DNA of 64,000 nt from Eutreptiella sp. 'Long Island Sound 2002' (lineage: Eukaryota > Euglenozoa > Euglenophyceae > Eutreptiales > Eutreptiaceae), in NCBI GenBank assembly GCA_964036045.1, contig OZ038382.1, positions 117,853,429 through 117,917,428 on the forward strand, in the 5' to 3' direction. A model generated the notes under the pieces. The model had not been told where the DNA came from and made no database searches. It saw only the letters and a list, made by a program, of their open reading frames with translations. Numbering within the stretch: position 1 is the stretch's first letter; every line of letters begins with the position of its first letter. This document shows positions 30,553-42,067 of this stretch, piece after piece. A program made the translations under genes and the position numbers.

Positions 30553-30930
30553 AGTCATCTGTTTGCCACCTAGCTGGCTACCACTTGTTGTGGTTTGACT
30601 TGCGAACTGTCCTGTTTCTCGAAATTCCCAAAATATGACAAACCTCTTCTGCGCAGGATCTTTAGGCGGAGCACCAACTCATACACACTTCGCAAATTCG
30701 AAGACAAAAACCTTGTTCAAAGATCTCGAAGTATCATACAGCACTTTGTTCAAGCAACTGGCATCTCAAATGGTTCAGATGTACTCACAGACTGCAGTGC
30801 CATTGCGACTGCGATTGCGACTGCAATTGCGACTCGCGCGCTCGCTGCGCTGCTGCTGCTCGAAACCATAACACACTTGTGTTTTGGCGCACGGCGGCCA
30901 AGTCCGTAAGCGGCCGTCGGCGATGAGCGC
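30553..30930 (-). other. 5' flank of element H, unassigned
   Basis: No gene. It contains a 12-bp tandem repeat (ATTGCGACTGCG and variants, 30802-30834). It still has the TCGA-rich character of H up to about 30740, so it may hold the H leader, but no LTR end or primer site was found. Confidence 0.35.
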
Positions 30931-30936
30931 GTCGTA

Positions 30937-31200
30937 TTGAGTGTGGCCGAGCGGCCAAAGCTTTCCGTGAGCACACTGGAGTCCTTGGTTCGATTCCGAG
31001 GGCTGGCACTCTCCGCGCGCCAGCGCCGGTTTTTTTTCAAGTTTTACGCGCGCTGTGTGTGTTCGCTCACGTCACCGAGTGTGCGTTAGTGTTGTGTATT
31101 GCGTGGGTGTACACTCGGCGGGTGTCTGTGAGCGTGTAGCGCGGGTAGGATAGGTATAGCACTGTGTGCATAAGGTAGGGGGCGTGTTCTTTAAGCGGCG
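30937..31200 (+). repeat. SINE-like repeat S1 with tRNA-like head
   Basis: A box TGGCCGAGCGG (30944-30954) and perfect B box GGTTCGATTCC (30987-30997), then a T run at 31030 and a body with GCGCGCTGTGTGTGT, CCGAGTGTGCGTTAGTGTTG and GTACACTCGGCGGGTGT. The body matches S2, although the heads differ. Pol III-type SINE; no coding. Confidence 0.6.
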
Positions 31201-31228
31201 ATAGCCGCCAGTCAATGTAATCGAACTT

Positions 31229-31440
31229 TTGCTCAGTGGTGAGCGCGCTGGCCACCGTCTTACAGACCTGGGTTCGATTCCCGGCGGAAGTATTGTTTCT
31301 GGCGCCGCCGGCGGTTGTTTTCTGCATGTTCGGCGCGCTGGGTGTGCTGGCTTGTGCCGCCGAGTGTGCCGTTATGTTGTATATTGTGTTCTTTTACACT
31401 CCGCGTGTGTGGGCCAGCGCTCGTCGCGTGTAGGTTAGCA
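31229..31440 (+). repeat. SINE-like repeat S2 with tRNA-like head
   Basis: A-box-like TTGCTCAGTGG (31229-31239) and perfect B box GGTTCGATTCC (31271-31281) in a tRNA-Val-like context (GTGAGCGCGCTGG..., CTTACAGACCTGGG). The body GGCGCGCTGGGTGTGC, CCGAGTGTGCCGTTATGTTG, TACACTCCGCGTGTGTG parallels S1. Confidence 0.6.
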
Positions 31441-31504
31441 GAAATGGTGTGTGTAGCATGTATGGCGCGTGTACTATCTCTGGTGATTGCCGCACACTTT
31501 GAGA

Positions 31505-31720
31505 GGATGGCTGTGCCCCAGTGGCTACAGGTTAAGACCGAAGATTTTATACCTGGGTTCACACCCAGTTTCAGGCAAATTCTTTGAGATGAGGTGCCAT
31601 TGTTTTAAGTGTTGTGCGCCCTCTGTGTGTGTTTTCTGAGCGCTGAGTGTGTGTTTCGCTTGTGTGGAGTGTGTCCAGTGCATGCGAGTGTATAAGTCTG
31701 TCGGCGGCAGTGCCGACATC
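31505..31720 (+). repeat. SINE-like repeat S3 with degenerate tRNA-like head
   Basis: TGCCCCAGTGG (31514-31524) and GGTTCACACCC (31556-31566) resemble A and B boxes with one to three mismatches. A GT-rich body (GTGTGTGTTTTCTGAGCGCTGAGTGTGTG) follows, resembling S1 and S2 in style. Confidence 0.45.
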
Positions 31721-32065
31721 AGTTTTTGAGGGTGTTTCGATCAAATTGTCAGTTTAAAATTACACACCCTCTTACAAGCGATGCCCGTGCTCAACAGTGA
31801 GCCAGTACCCCACCATGCTGCCCTGGGCTCAACCACAGGCTGGTGGACTGGCTAATTGACATTGTTGAATGGTGTTTGCATCAATGTCAATCAAGTCCTC
31901 ATTCCATTCCTCAACCAGTGATTCAGTTTTTTTCAAGGGAGGAGGTTAAGGCGTGAAGCTTCGGGGCAAGGGTGCCGAGAAAGAACGTTTCGAATAGGGT
32001 GTGTGTATACACCTACCAATCGCGTTTTTGAAGGTTTCAGGACAGGGGCCCTCAGAGAGGGAGTA

Positions 32066-32165
32066 CCCAAGTGGCTCAGTCACTGGGGTGCGGCGCTGGA
32101 AAGCTGGGTCCAATTCCCAGTGTGCCAGGGTGGCATTTTTGCCAAAATTCTTCAGGAGCATTTCG
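32066..32165 (+). repeat. tRNA-like head S4
   Basis: TGGCTCAGTCA (32072-32082) and GGTCCAATTCC (32107-32117) form A and B boxes, with CTGGAAAG between them recalling a Ser-type anticodon loop. A conserved-looking tail GTGCCAGGGTGGCATTTTTGCC follows. Probably a fourth SINE; its body is not defined. Confidence 0.4.
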
Positions 32166-35100
32166 CTCGAAATGTTTTTCCCTGACTCAGTCTCCTATTT
32201 CTATTCCTTCTCCAGCTCATACCCCCCCCCCTGGGCTCGGCCTGCCCAGAGCATGTGTTCCTGGGAGCACGGGTATGGGAAAGGGGATGAATATCAAATG
32301 TTGGTGACTGGACACTTTCCACGCTCAATGAACACCCACAGAAAGTTATCTTTTCTCAATCAGATACATCCCACCTCATTCCCACCATATCCACTCAAAC
32401 CCACCCCAATCCAACCCCCCCCCCTTCCCCAAGGGACTTTCAGTGTAGCGAGACCCACTCACCCCCCATGGAGAGAAAAACCCCAGCCAAGGAAACTTAT
32501 TCAGCGTTTTGCAGCCGAAAAAAGGAATGACATCAAAAATTCGACCGGGTTCGTGAGCATAATTAAATGTCTCTTTTTCATTTTCCTCCTAGAGGGTTAC
32601 CATTTCATTAGTGAGTGCCAATCATCCATTCATTTGTGAGATGAATTTTGGATGGTGTTTTCTGGGTGACCCAGGGCAATGGGTTACATAAACCTACCCC
32701 CCAACCAGGGTATCAGGCGACCCAACTTTACTGTTTCATGAGTAAGCTGCCCCCCCTCCCTGCCGCCATCCTCTTGCCTCCCTCATATTGTATGTTTTTC
32801 ATTTCTGCTTGTAGTTCCCCCCACCCGTTTACTGGGCTTAAGAGCGGGAATCCAGCGCATATGCGTGACCCACCACACGTTGGTCAATGGATTTAGTGGG
32901 GGAAACTGGGGGTAGGTGGTCAGCACCAGTACCCCAAATAACTCCCATGCACATCCACTCGTTTCACCCCACCTTGAGCCAACAGCGTACCTCCCATTTT
33001 GACTTTTGAACTTTAGGAAATTTAGTCCCTCGATCCTCTCTTCATTTTTCTGTTTTTTCTCTAACCACGAGCGGGTTGGCCCTCATTCAGGAGTGGGAAG
33101 CCTAGAGCGACACTCCTGCTATATGGGGTAGGTACATTTAACTCTGACCACCCCCCATAGCCTGCGTGTGTGGTGTAGGTAGCGGAGCATGCGCACCCCC
33201 GTGTACGTGTTCGAGCCTTTCCCCCGTGGCGCTGTGTCGCACTACTTGGCACGAGTTGCACAGCACCGAGAGGAGAAGGCCAAATACAACAATCCATGAC
33301 GACCATCCCGAGCGCGCCGAGAATATCAGGGCCCTCATGCCCGAGCGGCCTATGACCGACTGCAAAAGGAGGCCGTCGACTCCAATGCGGCACCGCCACC
33401 ACCCTCAAAGGGAAGTCAAACCCCTCCACCACCTCCCTCCCGCGGAAGTCTACCCCCGACGACCCTCATGGGGAAGTCAACCCCCATCAAGTCGTCAGTC
33501 CGGGGACAGCAAGCACTCCGCGATTCAGCGCCATGGGGACAGTCACCCCCAGGCCGTCCAAAATCGACTTAATCGTCAAGCCAAAGACGTGGGCCTCAGG
33601 GTTTCCTTCTCTGCCGCCCCTAACTAGCACCATGACCAAGACCGTTGAGTTCACCCACGGGCCTTTGCTGCAGCCCGACGATCTTTGGGCGGGATCGCGC
33701 CCCTTGTTTCGCCTCGCCCCAACCCCCCCCCCCCTGACTGGGATATGGCAGTCCTTGGCTAGGGCTGAAGGCATGGCGACGCCTCCCCATATTAGGCAAC
33801 CACAGCCCGTAACTCGCCATTCCCCCCACCCCCACAGGGTTCCAAGTCTTTGGAAGGGGTGTTGGCAAGCGTGTGAGGGGAGTGTCCGTCAGTGTCAGCT
33901 TTTCTCTGGATCTTTTGGAGACTCAGCTTGGGCAGTGATATGCGAGTGTGGAGTGCAGCACCAAGGGTAGATCGGGGATGGGAGCAAAATAAAACGGAGG
34001 GCCCCTGGAGGGTATTAGCCCCTTCGGATGACTTTCATCACTGGGCAGGGGCCTGCCCCCATCGCAAAACACCACCGAAACTACTCTTCTTCTCCCCATA
34101 TCGGGTTCTCTTCAGATGATTTCGAAACGGTTGTTTCGGCCGTTCAATGCGGTGCAGACTTTGGCTCTTCTGGCAGTTTAGTGACTCTTTTTTCCTTTCG
34201 TGAGTTGTTCAGTGCTTCACTTTTGGGACGTGTTCTTCACAGGAGCAGATTGGTTTTTCATAACCGCCTCAGCCGCTTAGATGTAATGGGATCAAGCTTG
34301 GATGGGATGTCTTTTGTGCCCCCGTCAGGCAAGGTGAGCTGTCCAACTTTTGAGGTTTGATTTTTGGCGGTATCCTGGTGCCAGATTTTCTGGACATGAC
34401 TTGGTATGGTAGGTATTTGGTACGCTAACCCCAGAGTAACGTCCCCGCCCCCCCGTCCCCCACCAATAGAGCCCTCACGGTTGCCGGAGCGCCCGGTGAA
34501 AGTAAAACCGCCCCCAAATTCTTTTGTCTGAAGTTTTGTGGTTCATATCATATTTCCTGAGGGCTACGCTGGCCCTTTGGCGGCTCAAACTGAGTGCCCC
34601 AGTTGAGAGGTTATCGCGGATGGTGGCGTGCGGAGTTGTGGCCGGAGCGCCCCAACAACTCAGTACGCGACAGCTGATGAGGTGACGCTGTCCGGGCGCA
34701 AGACAGAAGGGGGCACCAAAGTTTACACATCCAGCGACATCCGTGCTTCCAGTCGGCCTTTGAGCCTAGAATAAAGGAGGGGCAGGTCCTGATTGCTGGC
34801 GCCGTCGTGCGCAATATGTAAGGCTCGGGAGGTGGAAACTGACCTGCCAGGGTTACAGCCACTGTTGCCCTTGAGCCACGGCCACGCCTTGGTTGGCCCG
34901 CCCTTGGGTTTGGACTACCCCCCTACTGATTTTCGGTAGAGAATTCTGTCTGCCATCATCTTAGCGTTCGCGTCAGCTGAGGGGATTGCAGTCTGGATTG
35001 GCTGAGGGACTATGCATGTTGAGTGACATTATTACAATCAACGAATCATCTTTGTAGTTACGGAATTTCTGTGTACCCCCTGTGCATTTGTCCCTTGGAC

Positions 35101-36270
35101 AGCCAAAACCCCCCTATGTCTCCCAAACAGTACCGTAGGTTTACACTTATCTTCAGCATGGACGTCCAAGCCTTGGACTTCAGTTTCGAGGACTCCACTG
35201 AGTTGTACTGTTGTGTTTTTCAGTCATTTTGTGTGGGACACAACATTTGTTCTGAGGTATTTTTTCAAGTTTGTACAGCTGGTGTACCATGACAGTTCTC
35301 ATGCCACTTTGCATATGTTCGCTGCATGTTTCACATTATCTGCAGCAATTTTACTGACCCGCAGTAGTCAGATAGAAACTTATAATACCCCCCAACTGGC
35401 TGTAGACAAAAATTTTCTGCTTGTCAGGAGGTCCGCGATGCAGATTTTTCATAATGCATCTGCTGCATTGATTCTACCCCCTGATTTTTCTACATGTCAG
35501 CCATGGATGCTGTCAGTATGCTGTATTCATCTACCCCTGCTAAACTAACTTGTACAGTATATAGTATGTATTGTGTAGCAGTGGGAATGAGTGTAGAACT
35601 TCTACAGGGTACATTTCCCCCCTGCGGTCTTCCTGATTTTTTTAAACCCTGAGTGAAGGTGCCCATGCATGGTGTGGCACAACAAGCATGTGGGATCCTC
35701 TCCCTTCTCTTAGATTCCAGGCTGAGGGACCACATGCAGTTGAGGGATACCCCACAACCCAGATATGTCTGGCCCTGCAGTTGTATTGTAGTTTGCCAGG
35801 GCATATCAGTCTTCCTCCCCCGGTTTTTCTTGGAACTTCGTGTGGATATACCGGCAGTTTGACCCAAGAGAACCCTCTCAGAGTGTCTACAGACCTCATG
35901 CAAAGTTTTTGTGTTGAGCTTCAGGACCAACTCTCAGGTCTGTAAGGTTGTATGACTGAAGTTGCGCTGAGTCTCCGTATTTTGTGTACATCTCCTGATT
36001 GCATTGACAGTATGTGCCATGACGTTGGTGCAACTGTGCTCAAGCTATGGGCTTCCCCACCAGAAGTGCTCAGCTCCTTGTTGTACGCTTTCTGAGTGTC
36101 TATTTCTATATATATATATATATATATTTTATATCTATATTTATATATATATATATATATATGTATATACAGTGCTTTCAGTGTGACATCTGCGGCAGCA
36201 CCTGCAAGAAGTACTCCGGAAGTACTCAATTTGAGTTAAGCCTATTTTGCTCTGTCAGGTACTGAGGTGG
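32166..36270. other. Anonymous DNA without a supported gene
   Basis: Moderate GC, short uncorrelated ORFs on both strands and no recognisable domain. Pyrimidine-rich tracts occur around 32220-32480 and 33700-33840. A TA-rich microsatellite lies at 36107-36170. The sequence from about 34900 to 36270 is distinctly T-rich with many TGT/TAC words, unlike its neighbours. Nothing further is claimed. Confidence 0.4.
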
Positions 36271-39200
36271 TGACGCGTTCCCGTGCGGGGCCTGGCCACG
36301 GGACGCTGCGGCGGACACGCACAAGCAAGCAGGCAGGCAAAGCACTGCGCTAACAGGGGCATCCTCATGCTCATGTCATGTGACAAAGCGTTTCAGGATC
36401 CTTGCCACTCTGGAACAAGGGAACAAAAGTATGTACAGCAACACATCAGGATATGTACACATGGGGTTAAGACTGGACTGGAGTAAGTGCATCACAGGAC
36501 AAGAGACACTCAGTTTCAACTCATATCCCAATCCCAGGTCCGACCCTCTCAGTGGCTGGCAGGAGCGGGGGCTCAAACAAAACCCATGCCCTGCCCAGTC
36601 CCGACCCTGAAACCCTGCCCATACGGGAGGTTGTCACCCCCAGCCACAGGTGAGTTCCTGGAAACCAAGGGACTCCAAGGCCAACCGACAGTGGGTCCCC
36701 ATGCTCCCTTAACAACAGGTCCCAACTCCCTTTTGAGCCAGAGATGAGGCCCGGCCATTATCCCCTAGGAGTTGGTAGCTGAAAATGGGCTGTTTCAGCC
36801 AGAACTGATATTAGCTCGAAAAACCCCAAAATTGACCCCTCGTCCGGACCATCCAGAGGTAGGGACGAGGTAACTGACCATATACACTTCACGTAAGAAT
36901 TCCCTGGACCTTTCACCCAACCTGGTTCCCTCTGAGGCCTCGGCATCAGGGCGCCACGGCTTCGCCACGTGGGGTCATGATGCCAAAATCATCAGAATCG
37001 GAGTCACTCCCACGGGTGTCTCGCTCGGCCAGGGCAAGGCCAATGGCCCACAGGGAGGAAGGCAGGACCTAGGACCTATATCTAAGTGCACGACCTGATA
37101 TTGGGTCCGGGCTTCACATAGGCCTAGAGATATGAGACCGCAAACTGACCACATGGGGGGCCAAAATTGGGGTCCCAAAAAGGGGTCATTTTGGCTGCTC
37201 AAAATGAGCCAAAATCAAAGATATCCCTAATTGTATATCTCCACGCCGGCTCAGAGATCGGATCGACCATTCCATATGCGATCCACTGAGAGTCCAACAA
37301 AGACTCACATGTACTTGGCTCCCAAGGATCTCCATGGGCCTAGTGCGTGGTGATGACCCAAACTGGGTCCACAACTGCCAAAATGGCAAAATTGGCCGTC
37401 TCGGGCGACCGTCCAGGGTAGGAAGCCCTGGCGATCTCGTCGCTCCCAGACTTGATTCAGGACCCTTGATATCCGCTTTGGTTCCATGCCCTGGGTTATG
37501 GCTTGCCGTCACACTGGCTGCTTACTGTTCACCGAGGGGATGAACACACGGATGGGGCAGAAAGCAGCATGCGGTGCAAAGGGGGGGATCAAAAGTTGAA
37601 TAACTCCGGATGAGGCAGAGGAGCAAATACGTAACTCAACGGTGTTCAACCCTTGGTCATATGCTACAACAATTGCAGCTTCCTCCTGGCTAGGTCCCTT
37701 GCCCCATGGAGATATGGTAGTTCCCATATGGCATCTAATGGCAACAACAGCGAAATTTGGCCAAAATGGCCCGCACTCATGATTCCATATCTCCATGGCC
37801 ACGGCGAGGATCCTTCCAACCAAAGATGCTATAGACACATCGGACTTAGGTCCCAATATATGCCACTTGCCAACCCTTATGGTCGCCTCTAGCTATTTTT
37901 CCCATTGGGGGGAAAATGACACACAAATGGGGCAGAATGGCAACATACCCCAAATTGGGTGACTCACAACTCTGCCTTCAAGAGGAGAGGCCACATGGGG
38001 AAACGCCCCATTCGATGCGGGTTTATGTGCCCTCTCTGATTCGCCCTTACCCTTGGCCAAGTGGCGCACGCAACCTCGGGCTGAACATTAAGGGGGAGAT
38101 GGGGTTTGTGCCCGCTCTGGCAAAACGGCCAAACTTCACCCAAAGGTGGTCACTCGAAAAATCGTATCTCCGTATCACAAGAGAAATGAGCCTCGGGCTT
38201 TTGCATGGATGCAAACTGAAGCTTTGTCTTCCTTTTGCAACAAGGGTTGGGGTTCAAAGCATAATGGAAGCATTTTTAACACCCCAATCCTTGAAGCACA
38301 ATCTTTATGGGGAAAAGTGCATATATCGGCGATATTGGTATGTACATATCTTTGGGTCATTGAGGAACAGAAATATGAGTAAACAGGTTTGGATTAGGCC
38401 CATAGTAGGTGCCCTCAAGTATGCACACTATGGTTAGATTATCTCCGCCCACTCGTGTCATTAGTGTTTGCATATGAGCGCGTGTGCAAAGAGGCAGCAT
38501 GGCACGCGTGCTCACAAGGCAACGTTATATAAAATAGAAGACAAGGTTGCAAAAATCAACCAAGCCATCCACAATGTCCCTCGTGGTCTGTACTCTACAT
38601 ATTGCCTTGATTCAAGGCTCAACTCCCCATAGGCTCCGAGTACGAGCCTCGGAGGATTGGCCATTCTGGCCTAATCTTCGACCAAAATTTGCCCTTTTTC
38701 AAAATATGAGTTTTGGTACGCATTGAATTGCGTGGAGCCATCGTTGAGTTGGCTCCAAAGAAACGAAAATGACCTAGGGCTTCTGGTCTTGTGAGCATTG
38801 TGTTCGGTTATTAACGTGCATGCCCACAAGGCCACAAAGTTAGCGTTTGCGCACGCAAACGACTTGGGTTTGCGAAACCCATAGGCTGCCTAAAACATCC
38901 CTATTGCCCTCTTCCCCATGCAACGTGATATGCCCACATGAAAGGGGCATGAATGAAAGGCATAGGCGGGGAATGTAGGGTTGCGTCCAAACTCATGGTC
39001 CTTGAGAACCATGAGTTCCAACGATCGACAGAAGAGCTTGCGCGCTGATTTTCTCTCAGACGCAACGGCGAAAAGTTCTGGTGAACACACCAGATGAAAG
39101 TACAAGAAAAACCCTCTAGATCCAGCACTTAAGTTCCTTTAGAACCTGAAAGGTACTCGAGAAAAGTCCATCACAAAAATCGCCACGGAGAAGCGACGAA

Positions 39201-39471
39201 AGCGCGCAAGCAGGCGACAACGGGCGGGGATTCCACGACAATTGGAACTCGCGGTAGTAATCGGGTATTTCACCGATTTCTAACCGAAAATCGACCAAGA
39301 CAGTAAAATTATGATAGTTCTACATCGATTTAATGGTTAGGGATCGGGTTCCAGATCTCGCGGATTAGAGAACAGGGATATCCCGCTGACAACCGGTGTC
39401 AACGGCTTCCGCACGGGTGTGACGGCTCACAGGCCTCTGGGCCAAGGGCCATAGGTTCTGGGTACCGCTTC
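36271..39471. other. LTR-like anonymous DNA left of element F
   Basis: No gene. Recurrent short modules (TATCTCC, ACTCCGGATGAG, CAAAATGGC, GATATCCC) recall the regulatory-looking modules in the D/E LTRs (TATCTCCGGCTCACGGCG). Reading leftward from 39472, the minus strand begins TGAAGCGG after a purine tract, so at least part may be the 3' LTR of element F. The outer end could not be found. Confidence 0.35.
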
Positions 39472-39472
39472 A

Positions 39473-39486
39473 CCCCCCTCCTTAGA
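39473..39486 (-). promoter_or_regulatory. Possible polypurine tract and LTR start (minus strand)
   Basis: On the minus strand TCTAAGGAGGGGGG is followed at once by TGAAGCGG, like the TGAAGCC LTR start of D and E. This suits the 3' LTR of F. The LTR end was not located. Confidence 0.4.
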
Positions 39487-39548
39487 GCAAACCCTGGGGG
39501 GGCTCGATAACACCCAAGCATGGCAGCGGGTACCCAGGACCATCCCCT

Positions 39549-39563
39549 GAAGGGGAGGGGGGT
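39549..39563 (+). promoter_or_regulatory. Possible polypurine tract and LTR start (plus strand)
   Basis: GAAGGGGAGGGGGG followed by TGTCACATCC, a typical Ty3 LTR opening, pointing right and away from the minus-strand tract about 80 bp to the left. It may belong to another, otherwise undetected LTR element or a solo LTR. Confidence 0.35.
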
Positions 39564-40720
39564 GTCACATCCTCACTTCAGGCCAATTTGCGGGTTAGGT
39601 TGCCCATCACAATCCCACAGTAAGACAGGTACAGTGCTGTACTCGTTAGTAACCGCAAGTATAGTATCAAGTATCAAGTCCCGGGTCCTGGCGGCGATTG
39701 TTCGGCATCCAAAGGACCCGTCAACCCATACCAGGCGCACCGGGTGCCGGCTGCGACGGTCACCACAACAGTGGTAGTGGCATACACGGCCAACATAGGC
39801 GTCACACGACGACCGAGGTAGTCCCACAGGTCGAAAGCGACCAAAGAGATCCATCAGGCTACCCCAGGCTTCCCAAGGCCGCAGGCTGGGGGAGAGTCCC
39901 CACGGGTCTTCCCTCGGGCGCACCATGTCCATATCCACGACGCGAGTCTAGAGTGGTAAAGCCGCACGAGCTCCTCCAAAAAGGATCGGGCATGAAGGCC
40001 GTCTTTTCCCTCGCCACATTACCACGAAAGCCATGCATGGGGGAGTCCCCATGCAGTCTGGGCGGAGGCATCGACTCCTCAAACCACCAGTTTCCAAGGC
40101 AGACTGACCGAGGTCAGGACACCGGAGGTCGCCACCCGACTGCAAGTGCGTCTGCGAGTCGGTAGGCTCACACTGGGACTGACATTGGCGGACCGCTGGG
40201 AGTGTAGTCAGGCAACTGGGCTTCCCGCCTGGCGCCATCAGGATCTCAGCACACCACAGCCACTAGGGCACACGGTACCACGGGCACACACACGTGACAA
40301 TCTGTACTTAGGTACTGGTCCAGGCTGGACCTCACGTAGAGACATGTACACGGCGACTCAGGGCGCCTTCGTATCCCTTATTCGTGTTCTTTCTGGGGGA
40401 AAACGGTCCATACTTCAGTGATGGGCCATTAACACACAACATACAGATGCACATGGGACCAGACCACACATCCGAAAATGGCAACGCCGATGACAGCGGC
40501 ATCCGTTGCGCAACGTCGTATGGGCCTTAAGGCCTCAATCTGGAACAATGAAGGGGTGCCATCCGCCCTGGTTTCCAACGAATTCAGCAGGGGGCCATGG
40601 CCGTCCAAGCACGCCTCCTTCAAACTGCAATGATATGCTTTGCGGTGTCATGGAGCGTGGATTCCGAAATCAGACTGGAAAGACCAGTGATGCTCATCAG
40701 GGGAGAGCTCAGGGCGGTGA
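39564..40720. other. Non-coding stretch between possible LTR starts and element F
   Basis: No gene supported; only short ORFs without domains. It may combine the F 3' untranslated region and an LTR starting at 39563. Confidence 0.35.
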
Positions 40721-41611
40721 TCAGGCGCCTCTGGCTGCAATCGCCCGGGTGAGTGCTGCCAAGTCCGAGACATGGTGCTTGGTCTTGTGCTTGCGGATGT
40801 AGTCCATGAACGGGGTGTTAATCCGCGGCACGAACGAGGAGACGGGTTCCCAGGTGTCGTGGGACGGCCCATAGCCTCGCCAACGAACCTTGAACTCCAG
40901 GCCTCCGGGTGCCGAGGCGTTCGGACGATGGGCCGGGATCTTCTCGATGGTATAGTCGTCCTGTTCAGCGCAGTCGTCGTCCGAATCAGCCTCATGTGCA
41001 GCATAATCCAAGGACACATGTCGGCCACGGAGGTCGGGTTCCCGCACACGGAGTTGACTCTCGTTGCGCTCCCGGAACTGTCCTTGACCCACCTTGATGC
41101 AGTAGGTGTCCTGACCAATCCTGCGGACCACCTCTCTGGGTGTGAACCAGGTTTTGGTGCGGTGGGTGCCCATAGGGCGGGGTCTGATCACCCACACCGG
41201 GTCTCCCACCCTGAACTTTTGCGCTGTCGAGCTCGGGGCGGACTTCTGATGCTCGGCATGTTCCTTCTCGAGCTGCTGGCGGATGTCCCGCGCCGTTGCC
41301 TCCTGCCGCGCAAAGAATTCCTTGGCGTGCATGGCCATACCATTACCCGACAAGGGGAGTCCCCGACCCAGGGGGTCCCTGCCGAACAAAATCTGGTGAG
41401 GGGACAAACCAACCGGAGTCGGGGTGTCATGATGGGCCTTCAGAGCGGGCCACATCTCCTCAAACCAGTTCCGACGTGGGTTGGTGATGTGAGTCTTGCG
41501 TAGCTTCTCGAACAGCTGTCGTCCAGCCACTTCAGCCCGGCCTTCGGACCGGCTGAGATAGGCGACGCTCTTGGCATGACGTATTCCCATGAGGCAACAC
41601 ATGGCCTTGAG
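40721..41611 (-). pseudogene. Element F integrase C-terminal half and chromodomain
   Basis: Same frame as the upstream integrase piece, separated by a TGA (41612-41614). It begins with the end of the catalytic core (GIRHAKSVAYLSRSEGRAEV, containing the third catalytic Glu), then the RNW..MWPALKAHHDT block, a GPY/F-like region (RVGDPVWVIRPR, FTPREVVRRIGQDTYCIKV), and a chromodomain at residues ~217-270 (YTIEKIPAHRP, FKVRWRGYGPSHDTWEPVSSF) with the aromatic cage positions Y, W and W present. Chromodomains direct chromovirus integration to marked chromatin. The final ~20 residues are Ala/His-rich. Confidence 0.85.
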
Positions 41612-42067
41612 TCAGCCGCCAATAAACTGGGGCCCTCGGTCACTGCAAATGGTGCAGGAGATGTCAAAGACGGTCAGCCAATGACGAATCATCATGACGG
41701 CCACCTCCTTGGCCAGCGACCCCCTTTTGCGTGCCGGAACGGCTACTACGTAGCCGCTGTGGCGGTCCACACAAAGGACCACACAGTCAAAGGTCCCCTT
41801 GCCAATGTGGACTTCGGGCATGGAGAAGACGTCCATGGCTACACTCTCCATGGGCTGGTCCGGTACCGGAGTCCGTTGGGCTTCCCCCGTGGCGTTCCGG
41901 TAATCGGGATTGCAGGTTTGACAGACCGAGCAACCCTTCCTGACCTTCTTGATGGCGTTGTAGAGACCCATCTGGTCGATCTCAAACCGGCGCTGCATGT
42001 CCAGGGCTTGCTTCCTGACCCCTGGTTGCATCATGAGGTGGTGCCAAGCCTCACACAGCTCGAGCAC
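41612..42067 (-). pseudogene. Element F integrase N-terminal half
   Basis: In frame with both neighbours but bounded by TGA codons on each side. It contains the Cys pair of the HHCC domain (CSVCQTC), the first catalytic Asp in VAMDVFSMPEV, LCVDRHSGYVVAVP, and the second catalytic Asp in CTICSDRGPQFIGG. E carries Asn at this last position, so F shows the ancestral residue. Confidence 0.8.

Larger units (their letters stand above)
25661..30900 (-). mobile_element. Element H: Ty3/gypsy retrotransposon, integrase truncated by element B
   Basis: The minus-strand order is gag with CCHC knuckle, protease, RT, RNase H, spacer, then the start of integrase, cut at 25660 by the tail of element B. Every domain is recognisable, but frames are shifted and the protease Asp is lost. 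The right (5') limit is uncertain; no LTR or primer site was identified between 30550 and 30930. The sequence is strikingly rich in TCGA (see findings). It is a different lineage from D/E/F: shorter Gag with a standard CCHC knuckle, and a YIDD RT box. Confidence 0.8.

Noticed and set aside
31229-31300. A functional tRNA gene (Val-like) at S2, and others at the A/B box sites
   Set aside because: The acceptor and anticodon stems do not pair properly and a SINE body follows; they are tRNA-derived heads.
36107-36170. The TA-rich block as an origin or regulatory site
   Set aside because: A simple TA microsatellite with no accompanying signal.
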